DNA from: Bacteroidaceae bacterium
GTDB lineage: Bacteria; Bacteroidota; Bacteroidia; Bacteroidales; Bacteroidaceae
Direction of reading: 5' to 3'
Assembly: GCA_017483665.1 (NCBI GenBank)
Contig: JAFUVM010000043.1
Location: 1-53,318, forward strand
DNA: 53,318 bases
Position 1 is the first letter of the stretch. Each line of letters begins with the position of its first letter. The notes beneath the pieces were generated by a model. The model searched no databases, was not told where the DNA came from, and saw only the letters and a list, made by a program, of their open reading frames with translations. Shown one piece after another: positions 18,001-25,220 of this stretch. A program made the position numbers and the translations under genes.

Positions 18001-18656
18001 TCGTCGCTGCAGTTGTACTGTCCGATCTCAGTGCCGCGGTCGAATGTCTGGCTTCCGTAGCCGGGCAGGTACTGCTCGTAGGTGCCGAAGCAGGTGTTGA
18101 GGCGTGCGATGGCGGCCTCCAGGTCGCTGACGTTCTCCACTGTTGCCTCGTAGATGCACAGCCGGCGCGAGCCTGCCACGCCGCCGTTCCATGTGACGGG
18201 GCTTGTGCCGCTGTAGCCCATGTCGATGTAGCGGTCGGAGCTGTTCTTGAAGCCGACTTCGTCTCCGTTGACGTCGATGGTGAAGTAGGAGGGTGTGTCC
18301 TGCATCTTGATGGAGCCGCCGTTGCTGGTTCCTTCGATGAAGATGTAGCGTCCGGTGGTGAGGTTCTTGGCGGCGTAGCCTTCGTCGCTCACCTCGAAGG
18401 TCCAGACGTACTTCAGGCTTTCCGGACCTGTTTCGAGCGAGGACAGTGCCGTTGCTGCGAAGGTGCCGTCGTTGTCATAGAGCCAGGAGACTTGTCCTGC
18501 CTGTCCGTTGCCCTGGATGACGTAGTACTGTCCTTCTTCCGGAGCGGTCACTACGCTGCCGACCTCTGTCAGGCTCTGGATGCCGTCGGCCAGGACGGGC
18601 GTCGCCATCAGGCAGGAAAGGACTAAGCTGGCTAACAATGTAATTTGTTTTTTCAT
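15090..18656 (-). CDS. secreted discoidin-domain protein with C-terminal dockerin-like repeat
   Basis: This encodes 1188 residues with a signal peptide (MKKQITLLASLVLSCLMATPVLA). The N-terminal third has ricin/lectin-like strands ('GQYYVIQGNGQAGQVSWLYDN'). Near residues 490-670 an F5/8 type C (discoidin, CBM32-like) domain is visible ('DDASTYWHSTWQGG', 'QYLRFYIDATTNNRGYAHFATFQLY'). Helical segments separate further beta-rich blocks. The last ~50 residues carry two calcium-loop repeats, DLNGDGKVDIADAVSILNVM and DLNADGKVDIADFVTVLNIM, the dockerin type I pattern. It lacks the GxYIxxGKK tail found on the other large exported proteins here. It probably binds sugars or glycoproteins outside the cell. 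No catalytic site was seen, and there is no other sign of a cellulosome. The gene is monocistronic and ends at a strong terminator. Confidence 0.88.
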   Translation of the reverse strand: MKKQITLLASLVLSCLMATPVLADGIQSLTEVGSVVTAPEEGQYYVIQGNGQAGQVSWLYDNDGTFAATALSSLETGPESLKYVWTFEVSDEGYAAKNLTTGRYIFIEGTSNGGSIKMQDTPSYFTIDVNGDEVGFKNSSDRYIDMGYSGTSPVTWNGGVAGSRRLCIYEATVENVSDLEAAIARLNTCFGTYEQYLPGYGSQTFDRGTEIGQYNCSDEVYNLFVENLQKAYEILSGEITDITVDEVDAIIKNIEDGYAAIMASVVKLTIADGNYRVVSALVWTNTERVGTGQYDENDEEIFEEITTNPTKAMYATLEGKAMWANIDSTDCRYLWQLTNNAETGLVKMMNIATDGIIATCSQSTQATLTADSQTELLFEYITRTEDGKIVVAMKPSEGGVRAYLHCNGHGGGTGKASNIVGWEASAGASQWILEPVSDEEVQALVDAYAPIKNHELMVSMFQDLISETENAIAQAQDNQYVTTRSAGLITSTSQFSSPFNDPTEGSFDNVLSDDASTYWHSTWQGGNVANHTHYFQVAFAEPIEGNIQCFMRRRGGAANDHITSLGVFGTNDENAVASQTEDGWTNLGSYDLSKNASQGLTVYSNTLELAEGYQYLRFYIDATTNNRGYAHFATFQLYNLTIDGNTQWSQMGDAATAISEALDKAKAVDLDEVGMEDYDALKEALDAFKAVLCDPSELAAAIEANKDVVGLVAIGDAPGFWSEDSDVSSLANIVAVATAYLKSGAYVQSTLDAYTEDIKNGAQDIFASANPVEEGKWYAIKYDTEENFDLHQWSKSPAVNATLGDLYDNYAAPANVEDNALVGFESLEEVSIGQAVRFIGEDIINEMDQIAFRFVAQGDSAYVIQHKSGLYLSGAARSTNLTLGLTPALFNVKAVGYGKVIIEARDLKGQRYYADAPVYLHAQNAGHSLVTWNNDAVSSNSALYIEPIDESDFDEGEDVAEGVNMNVKPNSMIFMCYPTAFSVEDAELYAYQGAISDGEEAHYTFNKIEKAEPGQPVLLVVGDIESFDAEAEDEEPEQITITPTGSSFAPDPLTAGGVHGTYAYQWVDEGTVVVGGGKFGQAGNTLVLAEGKENTDCTRDISANTGYIVYGENILKDASVDSFDLVFTAGKPSVKGDLNGDGKVDIADAVSILNVMADGTDDPAADLNADGKVDIADFVTVLNIMAEQ

Positions 18657-18831
18657 GTAGAATAGTTTTTAGATTAATTAATATATGTTATGTAGTGTTT
18701 TTGGTGTTCTAATACTGTCATTGGTTGACGAAGATACGGTTTTTTCCTTACATTATTATCTAATGGAGGGCTGATGCCGCAGGTATTTAGGATAAATTAA
18801 CATCTTGGGCGCTGTTCTGCCCCCTGCTGAC

Positions 18832-19308
18832 TTACTCTAAGGGTATCTCTGGGTGCTGCACGGCAAGCTGCTGGCCTTTCTGCGAGAGGTAGAACATGTA
18901 GAGGATGACGGGCTTAGTGCCTCGGTTCTCGCCGTGGTGGATGGTGTTCACCATCTCGACGACGGGCTCGCCTTCATGCACGACTTTTGTCTTGCCGTCC
19001 TGACCGATGATGGTCAGTTCGCCTTGCACCAGTATGCCGTAGTTCATTACGGGATGGTGATGCCAGCCCAGCTTCTGGCCTGCCGGGAAGACGTACTTCA
19101 CGGCCACCAGTTCGGGGCGACCCTGGAAATAGTCGGGCAGCTCCACGCCGTCCCAACTCTGGCTGGTGCGAATCAGTTCTTGGCTTACTACTTGCGGCCC
19201 TGCCACGTTGTCGTCGTCTGCATTAGCGTTTGTGCAGGCTACTGCGATTGCCGCGCTGCCGCAGATGGTTAGGATGGCGGCAAGCATCCAGAGTTTTGTC
19301 TGTTTCAT
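18832..19308 (-). CDS. cupin-domain lipoprotein
   Basis: This encodes 158 residues starting at MKQTKLWMLAAILTICG; the longer open frame overlaps the cobW-like gene and its N-terminus is not protein-like. The signal peptide ends in AIAVAC with a possible lipid-modified cysteine at residue 25. A single small-barrel cupin domain follows: cupin motif 1 is 'PAGQKLGWHHHPVMNYGILVQGE' with three histidines (83-85) and a glutamate as likely metal ligands, and motif 2 is 'NTIHHGENRG' with a further His pair. A metal-dependent periplasmic role is plausible, but the substrate is unknown. It lies 70 bases downstream of the CobW-type GTPase gene on the same strand, which hints at a shared link to metal handling. 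Confidence 0.85.
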   Translation of the reverse strand: MKQTKLWMLAAILTICGSAAIAVACTNANADDDNVAGPQVVSQELIRTSQSWDGVELPDYFQGRPELVAVKYVFPAGQKLGWHHHPVMNYGILVQGELTIIGQDGKTKVVHEGEPVVEMVNTIHHGENRGTKPVILYMFYLSQKGQQLAVQHPEIPLE

Positions 19309-19378
19309 TGTTTCGTTTTTTTTGAATGTGAATTTATAATAGATAGGAGGCCTTTGCGTGATGCGCCGCCAGGGGCTG

Positions 19379-20587
19379 TCATTCGGCCAGGCAGCCGTCG
19401 AGCAGGGTGGTGATGGCTTCCTTGTCGAGCTTCTGCCCGATGAAGACCAGCTTCTGCATGCGGTCGCCGTAGCGGTCGTCCCAGTCGCGGCGGAGGTTGG
19501 CATCGCGCTGCTTCATGGCTTCCAGCTCGGCGGCGGGCATGGTGGCGTACCACTGGCCGATGTTCTGCAGCTTCACCTGTTTGCCTGCCTGCTCGAAGAG
19601 GTAGCAGACGTCCTCTTCTCCGCGGAAGTAGCAGATGCCTTTGGCGCGGATGATGTTCTTGGGCCACAGACGTGCCACGAAGTGGTCGAACTCGCCCAGG
19701 TCCATCGGTTCGCGGCGGTAGTAGACGAAGGTGCCGATGCCGTATTCCTCGGCCTCGCCCTCGTCGTGGTGATGGTCGTGATGGTGGTGCTCGTGCTCGT
19801 CATCCTCGTCGTCGTGGTGATGGTGATGCTCGTGCTCTTCCTCCTCGTCGTCGTGGTGGTCTTCCAACTCCTTAATCCAGGTGGCGGAAGTGGCAACCTT
19901 CTCGTAGTCGAAGAGCCCTGTGTTGAGCAGTTTGTCGAGCTCCACGTCGCCGTAGTTGCAGGGGATGATCTGTGCCTTGGGCTGGATGCCGCGGATGATT
20001 TGCCGGATGCGTTCCAGCTCGTGGGGCTCCACATCGTCGGCTTTGTTCAGCAGGATGATGTTGCAGAACTCAATTTGCTGGATGACGAGGTTCTCGATGT
20101 CCTCCTCGTCGATGTTCTTTGCCGTGAGCCCCGAGCCGCAGTCGAACTCGTCCTTCAGCCGGAGGGCATCCACAACGGTGACGATGCAGTCCAGGCTGGG
20201 CACGCCGTTCTTCGTCACCTCGGGTGCCATGCGGGCCATCGAGCAGATGGTCTGTGCGATGGGTTCGGGCTCGCAGATGCCGCTGGCCTCAATGACGATG
20301 TAGTCGAACTTCTGCATGGCGATGATGTCGTGCAGCTGCTGTACTAGGTCCATCTTCAGGGTGCAGCAGATGCAGCCGTTCTGCAGGGCGACGAGGCTGT
20401 CGTCCTGTCCGCCCACGATGCCCCCCTTCTGGATGAGGTCGGCGTCAATGTTCACTTCGCCAATGTCGTTGACGATAACGGCAAAGCGAATGCCTCGGCG
20501 GTTGGAGAGAATGCGGTTCAGCAGGGTTGTCTTGCCGCTGCCCAGATAACCGGTGAGCAGCAGCACGGGGATGTCGTATTTGGTCAT
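19379..20587 (-). CDS. CobW/COG0523 family GTPase with His-rich arm (putative zinc metallochaperone)
   Basis: This encodes 402 residues. A G3E-class GTPase: Walker A GYLGSGKT at 13-20, a metal-binding CICC (72-75, in the family-defining GCICC) and NKAD guanine specificity near 181-184. A run of His, Asp and Glu at about 244-274 separates the GTPase domain from the C-terminal CobW domain. Members with this arm generally bind zinc or nickel and deliver metal to client enzymes; here zinc is an inference from the arm and from the YciC/ZigA branch. The start at MTKYDIPVLLL is supported by a -7 box (20616-20623) about 30 bases upstream. The cupin lipoprotein gene follows downstream. Confidence 0.92.
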   Translation of the reverse strand: MTKYDIPVLLLTGYLGSGKTTLLNRILSNRRGIRFAVIVNDIGEVNIDADLIQKGGIVGGQDDSLVALQNGCICCTLKMDLVQQLHDIIAMQKFDYIVIEASGICEPEPIAQTICSMARMAPEVTKNGVPSLDCIVTVVDALRLKDEFDCGSGLTAKNIDEEDIENLVIQQIEFCNIILLNKADDVEPHELERIRQIIRGIQPKAQIIPCNYGDVELDKLLNTGLFDYEKVATSATWIKELEDHHDDEEEEHEHHHHHDDEDDEHEHHHHDHHHDEGEAEEYGIGTFVYYRREPMDLGEFDHFVARLWPKNIIRAKGICYFRGEEDVCYLFEQAGKQVKLQNIGQWYATMPAAELEAMKQRDANLRRDWDDRYGDRMQKLVFIGQKLDKEAITTLLDGCLAE

Positions 20588-20615
20588 AGTGTGTGTTGTG
20601 TTGTGTATTTCCGTG

Positions 20616-20623
20616 CAAAGTTA
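20616..20623 (-). promoter_or_regulatory. -7 box upstream of the CobW-type gene
   Basis: The minus strand reads TAACTTTG, an exact match to TAnnTTTG, about 30 bases before the start codon at 20587. The -33 TTG is weak. It is divergent from the promoter at 20708-20737. Confidence 0.5.
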
Positions 20624-20670
20624 CGACATTTAATTGATTTAATTGCGGTTTTGGGGCATCGAAATAGCCG

Positions 20671-20697
20671 TATATATATAATAATGTATATTTTTTT
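20671..20697. repeat. AT-rich TATAATAATGTATA motif, copy 2
   Basis: It lies between two divergent promoters, just upstream of the -33 element for the glutaminase-family gene. The same core is found at 12199-12225 and 24023-24044. Confidence 0.4.
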
Positions 20698-20707
20698 AGG
20701 CAAACCC

Positions 20708-20737
20708 TTGCGGATTGCGAATAATTTGCTAACTTTG
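20708..20737 (+). promoter_or_regulatory. Bacteroidetes promoter for the glutaminase-family gene
   Basis: TTG at 20708-20710 and TAACTTTG at 20730-20737 are separated by 19 bases, matching both elements of the sigma-ABfr consensus with normal spacing. The start codon follows at 20776, leaving a leader of about 30 bases. This is the clearest promoter in the window. Confidence 0.7.
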
Positions 20738-20775
20738 TCGGGAATATCGTAACTAAAATTATAAGGTAAAAGATT

Positions 20776-23700
20776 ATGCGCAAACCTCTACTCATGCTCG
20801 CAGCCTTCCTTGCTGTCGCGCTCATGCAGGCCCAGACGCCTGATTTCTTCGAACCCTACAAGAAGGTCTCTCTCCGTCTGCCCAGCGTTCCCCTGCTGGT
20901 CAACGACCCCTACTTCTCGTTCTGGTCGCCCTATAACAACCTCAACGACGGCACGACCAAGCACTGGGACAACCAGCAGAAGGCAATGGACGGCCTCCTT
21001 CACGTGGACGGTCAGGTGTACCGCTTCATGGGCTCGCAGCGTGCCACAAAGCTCCTTCCCATTGCTCCGATGGGCAACAAGGGCGGCTACACAGCCAAGG
21101 TGCGTACCACTATGCCTTCCACTTTGGAGAGCACATGGATGAACCCCGACCTGAACGAAGGCGGATGGTCCACGCAGACAGGACCCTGGGGAACGGCGTC
21201 CGAGTATCCCTACATCAAGTCCAACTGGACGGGCAACAACACCGACCGCTATATCCGCCGCCACGTCACACTGACGGCAGACGACCTGCGGAACGACCTC
21301 TGGTTCATCTATTCGCACGACGATGTCTGCCAGGCATATATTAATGGTATACAGATTGTCTCCACGAAGGAGGAGTGGCATCAGAACGTCCGTGTGCACA
21401 TCACCGGCGCTGCACGTGCTTCCCTCGTCGAAGGCGACAACGTCATAGCCTTCCACGTACACAACACCAGCGGCGGAGCACAGGCCGACTTCGGTCTCTA
21501 CAAGAACGCCCTCGGCTTCCACCCCGGACGAGAATCCATCGCAGGCATGGCCGACGAGGGCGCTTGGGAGGCCAAGGTGAATACCACCACACAGAGCGGT
21601 ACGGCATGGGCCGGCGAGGACTTCGACGACGAGGCTTGGGAGACAAAGCAGGGAGCCTTCGGCACAGCCAGCGAGTATCCTAATGTCTATACCTCATGGA
21701 CGGCTGAGGTCAGCGACTACTACATCCGTCGCTACGTCACTCTCACCGAGGAGGACCTGGCGAAGAACCTCGTCCTCATCTACTCCCACGACGATGTCTG
21801 CCAGGCTTACATCAACGGTCGCCGTGTCGTCAATACGGGCAATACCTGGGTGCAGAACGTCGAGTACAAGCTCACCGAAGCAGACAAGGCCGTGCTCCAC
21901 GCAGGCACGAACGTCATTGCCTACCATGTCCACAACACGACGGGCGGTGCCCTGGCCGACATCGGTCTCTATGTCGACGCAACGGCCGAGCAGTTGGCCG
22001 TGCAGACGGCATGCGACGTCCTGCCCACCAGCACCTACTACACCTTCACCTGCGGCGGCGTTAACCTCGACCTCGTCTTCACGGCTCCCTTCCTCATGGA
22101 CGACGTCGACCTCATGTCCACCCCCATCAACTTCATCTCCTATCAGGTTCGCAGCAACGACGGGCAGGAACACGACGTGCAGTTCTACTTCGGCACAACG
22201 CCGGAGCTGACCGTCGACAACAACAGTCAGGCCACCACGACCACCATCGTCAGCGACGGCGAGCGCCGGTACATCAAGAGCGGCAGTCAGGACCAGAAGG
22301 TGCTGGGCAAGGCAGGCGACCTTATCACCATCGATTGGGGCTACCTCTATCTGCCCGATGTGAACGGCACCATCTCCGTGGCCGACCAGGAACTCACCAC
22401 CTCCACTTTCGCCTCCACCGGCAAGCTCCCCGAGAGCATCACTCCCTACGCCAGCACCGACGAGGGCGAGATGCCACAGCTCTCCTTCATGCACGACTTC
22501 GGCAAGGTCAGCCAGGCCAGCAGCTACATGATGTTCGGCTACGACGAAGTCTACGACATGCGCTACATGGACGTCAACTACAAAGGCTACTGGGCACGTA
22601 ACGGCAAGACCATCCAGCAGGCATTTGCCGAGTTCCAGGACCGCTACGACGATATCATGAACCGCTGCAAGATGCAGGACCAGATTATCTACGACGACGG
22701 TCTCGCCTCCGGCAACGACAAGTACGCAGAAATCCTCTGTGCCTCCTACCGCCACTGCATCGCAGCGCACAAGATATTCCAGGACAAGAAGGGCAACCTG
22801 CTCTTCTTCTCGAAGGAGAACAACTCCAACGGATGCGTCAATACTGTCGACCTGACCTATCCCTCCGCACCCCTCTTCCTCCTGTACAACACCGAGCTCA
22901 TGAAGGGCATGTGTACCTCTATCCTCGACTATTGCGAGAGCGACCGCTGGGGCTTCGACTTCGCTGCACACGACCTTGGCACCTATCCCCATGCCAACAA
23001 TCAGGTCTACTCCATACGCTTCCCCGATGCCAACGGCGGCTTTGCCGGCAACATGCCCATCGAGGAGAGTGCCAACATCGTCATCCTGGCTGCGGCCATC
23101 TCCATCGTGGACGGCAACACCGAGTGGGCCGACCGTTACTGGAAGACGCTCACCACATGGACAAACTACCTTGTGGAGAACGGAACCGACCCCGAGAACC
23201 AGCTCTGTACCGACGACTTCGCAGGTCATCTGGCACATAACGCCAACCTCGCAGTCAAGGCCATCATGGGTGTGGCAGGCTATGCACGTCTCTGCTACAT
23301 GCGAGGCGAAACCGAAGCCTACAACACCTACATTGCTAAGGCAAAGGACATGGCAACGGAATGGGTGAAGCTCGCCAAGGACGGCGCGCACTACAAGCTT
23401 GCGTACGACCGTACAGGCACTTGGAGCCAGAAGTACAACATGGTATGGGACAAGGCCTGGGGAATGGGTCTCTTCACCGATCAGGTCAAGACGCAGGAGT
23501 ATAACTTCTACCTCAGCAAGCTCGGCACCTATGGTCTGCCCCTCGACAGTCGTTCCAGCTACACCAAGAGCGACTGGGAGATGTGGACGGCAGCCTTGGC
23601 CCGCAACGACAATTACTTCCTTCGCATCTCGAACCTCGTCTGGAAGTACGTCAACGAGACACCGACCCGTGTGCCCCTCTCCGACTGGTACTACACCGAC

Positions 23701-23961
23701 GGCAACGGCAGTTGGGTAGGCTTCCGCGCTCGCAGTGTCGTGGGCGGACACTGGATGAAAGTCTACGTCGACAAGATGCTCAACGGCGACATCGGCACAG
23801 CCATCACACCGCTCCGCCCGGCGGAAGAGCAGACCGAAGGCAGCAGCAAGTACCTCCGCGGCTGGTACAACCTTGCCGGCCAGAAGGTGAACGAAGCGCC
23901 TGAAGGCAAACAGCCCAAGGGCATCTACATCAAGGACGGCAAGAAGACGCTTGTCCGCTGA
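20776..23961 (+). CDS. secreted glutaminase-A-like protein with duplicated galactose-binding-like domain
   Basis: This encodes 1061 residues with a signal peptide ending near MQAQ (residues 17-20). The core matches the Bacteroidales DUF4964-DUF5127-DUF4965-DUF1793 architecture related to fungal glutaminase A: 'VPLLVNDPYFSFWSPYNNLND' at the start, 'YFGTTPELTVD' in the middle, and an (alpha/alpha)-type domain with 'DDFAGHLAHNANLAVKAIMG' near 820-850. Between the first two blocks are two clear copies of a ~150-residue beta-sandwich ('TASEYPYIKSNWTG...YIRRHVTL...HDDVCQAYING...GDNVIAFHVHNTSGGA'), beginning near residues 110 and 265, which resemble the galactose-binding-like domains of some glycosidases. 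This explains why the protein is longer than the usual ~830 residues. It ends GIYIKDGKKTLVR, the shared export tail. Glutamine hydrolysis is only a family-level guess; a glycosidase function for this fold is possible. Confidence 0.88.
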   Translation: MRKPLLMLAAFLAVALMQAQTPDFFEPYKKVSLRLPSVPLLVNDPYFSFWSPYNNLNDGTTKHWDNQQKAMDGLLHVDGQVYRFMGSQRATKLLPIAPMGNKGGYTAKVRTTMPSTLESTWMNPDLNEGGWSTQTGPWGTASEYPYIKSNWTGNNTDRYIRRHVTLTADDLRNDLWFIYSHDDVCQAYINGIQIVSTKEEWHQNVRVHITGAARASLVEGDNVIAFHVHNTSGGAQADFGLYKNALGFHPGRESIAGMADEGAWEAKVNTTTQSGTAWAGEDFDDEAWETKQGAFGTASEYPNVYTSWTAEVSDYYIRRYVTLTEEDLAKNLVLIYSHDDVCQAYINGRRVVNTGNTWVQNVEYKLTEADKAVLHAGTNVIAYHVHNTTGGALADIGLYVDATAEQLAVQTACDVLPTSTYYTFTCGGVNLDLVFTAPFLMDDVDLMSTPINFISYQVRSNDGQEHDVQFYFGTTPELTVDNNSQATTTTIVSDGERRYIKSGSQDQKVLGKAGDLITIDWGYLYLPDVNGTISVADQELTTSTFASTGKLPESITPYASTDEGEMPQLSFMHDFGKVSQASSYMMFGYDEVYDMRYMDVNYKGYWARNGKTIQQAFAEFQDRYDDIMNRCKMQDQIIYDDGLASGNDKYAEILCASYRHCIAAHKIFQDKKGNLLFFSKENNSNGCVNTVDLTYPSAPLFLLYNTELMKGMCTSILDYCESDRWGFDFAAHDLGTYPHANNQVYSIRFPDANGGFAGNMPIEESANIVILAAAISIVDGNTEWADRYWKTLTTWTNYLVENGTDPENQLCTDDFAGHLAHNANLAVKAIMGVAGYARLCYMRGETEAYNTYIAKAKDMATEWVKLAKDGAHYKLAYDRTGTWSQKYNMVWDKAWGMGLFTDQVKTQEYNFYLSKLGTYGLPLDSRSSYTKSDWEMWTAALARNDNYFLRISNLVWKYVNETPTRVPLSDWYYTDGNGSWVGFRARSVVGGHWMKVYVDKMLNGDIGTAITPLRPAEEQTEGSSKYLRGWYNLAGQKVNEAPEGKQPKGIYIKDGKKTLVR

Positions 23962-24022
23962 CTACATCTCTCGCAATCGGTAGCAACGATGCTGTTAACA
24001 TAAAGTAAACGCCATCGAGACC

Positions 24023-24044
24023 TATTATAATATAATAATGTATA
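24023..24044. repeat. AT-rich TATAATAATGTATA motif, copy 3
   Basis: It lies in the gap between the glutaminase-family gene and the DUF3791 module, about 90 bases before the first DUF3791 gene. No exact TAnnTTTG box is seen here, so this motif is the only recurrent upstream element for that module. Confidence 0.4.
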
Positions 24045-24131
24045 GCTTAGCAGACAGAATCAGCAGACATTAGCAAGCAACGAAAAAGAATGCTTCGCAG
24101 AGAAAAAAGATGAAACAATGATGAGACTGCT

Positions 24132-24371
24132 ATGGAAAACCTCGTTGAAGTATCAAGGACGCAAGTAGTCATGGCCTTTGCCAGCACATGTATCGAGGCA
24201 ACTGCGCGTTTGCTGAATACATCCTACATGGACGTATACCAGCGCATGAAACGCGTCGGCATGATAGAACGATACATAGTCCCATGCTACGATACCCTCC
24301 ACTGCGAAAGCAGAGAGAATATCGCAGAGAATATCGCAGAATGCCTAAAAGAATGGGAGGATAGAAGGTGA
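24132..24371 (+). CDS. DUF3791-family small protein (first copy)
   Basis: This encodes 79 residues, predicted all-helical and soluble, with no signal peptide. The pattern 'FASTCIEATARLLNTSYMDVYQRMKRVGMIERYIVPCYDTLHCESRENIAENIAECLKEW' matches the DUF3791 family, small proteins that occur next to or fused with DUF3990. Its TGA stop overlaps the GTG start of the DUF3990 gene (24368-24371), so the two are translationally coupled. By position and size it could be an antitoxin or adaptor for the DUF3990 protein. The function is unproven. Confidence 0.75.
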   Translation: MENLVEVSRTQVVMAFASTCIEATARLLNTSYMDVYQRMKRVGMIERYIVPCYDTLHCESRENIAENIAECLKEWEDRR

Positions 24372-24862
24372 AGGAGGTGATTGTGTATCATGGAGGCACG
24401 GATATCGTGGAGGCTCCTGTCTGTAAGTTCGGTCGGCAAAACCTGGATTTCGGTCAAGGCTTCTACATCACAGACCTGCGCGAACAGGCAGTCAGTTGGG
24501 CCTGTCAGACTGCTAAACGCAGAGGCATGGCTCCAGTTCTGAACAGGTATCGACTTAACCGTGAGGCAATACTGTCGGAGGGACGATGCAAAGTCTTTCT
24601 GGCCTACGACAGAGAGTGGCTCGAGTTCATTGTTGCCAGTCGACGAGGGATTCCAGTATATGACAGTTACGACTATATTGAGGGAGGTGTGGCTAATGAC
24701 CGTGTGGTCGATACAGTCAATCTTTATATGTTGGGACTGATGGACGAAGCTACGGCATTGCAACGTCTGTCCGAACATCAGCCCAACAACCAGATGTGTA
24801 TTCTCATGCAGGAATTAGCAGACAAATATCTTGTGTACGATGGAACGGAACGCATTGAATAG
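24368..24862 (+). CDS. DUF3990-family protein, ADP-ribosyltransferase-like
   Basis: This encodes 164 residues, starting with GTG inside the stop of the upstream gene. The opening 'VIVYHGGTDIVEAP', followed by 'GRQNLDFGQGFYITDLREQAVSWA', is the DUF3990 signature. It has the shape of the ART fold: a first strand ending in YHG, then a Gly-Phe-Tyr strand leading into a helix. The later segment 'WLEFIVASRRG' carries a candidate acidic residue of the kind used in transfer, but I cannot fix the catalytic triad from sequence alone. DUF3990 is usually accompanied by DUF3791, here on both sides. A modifying toxin or regulator acting in the cytosol is an inference. The protein has no signal peptide. Confidence 0.75.
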   Translation: MKEVIVYHGGTDIVEAPVCKFGRQNLDFGQGFYITDLREQAVSWACQTAKRRGMAPVLNRYRLNREAILSEGRCKVFLAYDREWLEFIVASRRGIPVYDSYDYIEGGVANDRVVDTVNLYMLGLMDEATALQRLSEHQPNNQMCILMQELADKYLVYDGTERIE

Positions 24863-24875
24863 GCAAGAACGGCAA

Positions 24876-25103
24876 ATGAATGGCGATCCAGCTAAGTTGC
24901 CGGTTGTTCAGGAGATTATCATATGCAATCGCATAGGTGCTATCTCTGTGGAACTGTCCAAAAGGCTGGACATCGAGCCGATAAGGGCATTGCAGATGTT
25001 CTACGAAAGCCGGACATGTGCCGACCTGCACGACAAGTCAACCGGACTTTACCTCTACGGGGACCTCTATGTGGCAGACGAGTTCATAAGGGAAAAAGAA
25101 TAA
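24876..25103 (+). CDS. DUF3791-family small protein (second copy)
   Basis: This encodes 75 residues from MNGDPAKLPVVQEI, beginning 14 bases after the DUF3990 stop; in-frame ATGs at 24831 and 24840 would give forms overlapping the DUF3990 gene. The helical pattern 'VVQEIIICNRIGAISVELSKRLDIEPIRALQMFYESRTCADLHDKSTGLYLYGDLYVADEFI' resembles DUF3791, but it differs greatly from the first copy, so the two are not a recent duplication. Same strand, tight spacing: a three-gene operon with DUF3990 in the middle. Confidence 0.7.
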   Translation: MNGDPAKLPVVQEIIICNRIGAISVELSKRLDIEPIRALQMFYESRTCADLHDKSTGLYLYGDLYVADEFIREKE

Positions 25104-25161
25104 AGGAAAGTACAAAACCAACCCAATAATAAACCTTATTTAATAACTTAAACAAAAAGAG

Positions 25162-25220
25162 ATGAAAAAACTATTCTTAACAGCAGTTGCCCTGCTCGCA
25201 CTTGGGGGGGTAATTTAAAT
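25162..25220 (+). other. out-of-frame signal peptide segment with G7 tract
   Basis: ATG at 25162 starts MKKLFLTAVALLALGGVI and hits a stop at 25216. It runs through seven consecutive Gs at 25204-25210. One extra G (or two fewer) would join it to the downstream frame as ...ALLALGGGNLNVYAEYVK, a normal signal peptide with a VYA-type cleavage site. As sequenced, the large protein downstream lacks its export signal. Confidence 0.75.

Noticed and set aside
19741..19865. CAC/CAT-rich stretch as a microsatellite
   Set aside because: It is the coding sequence for the His-rich arm of the CobW-type protein; the amino-acid pattern is typical for that family.
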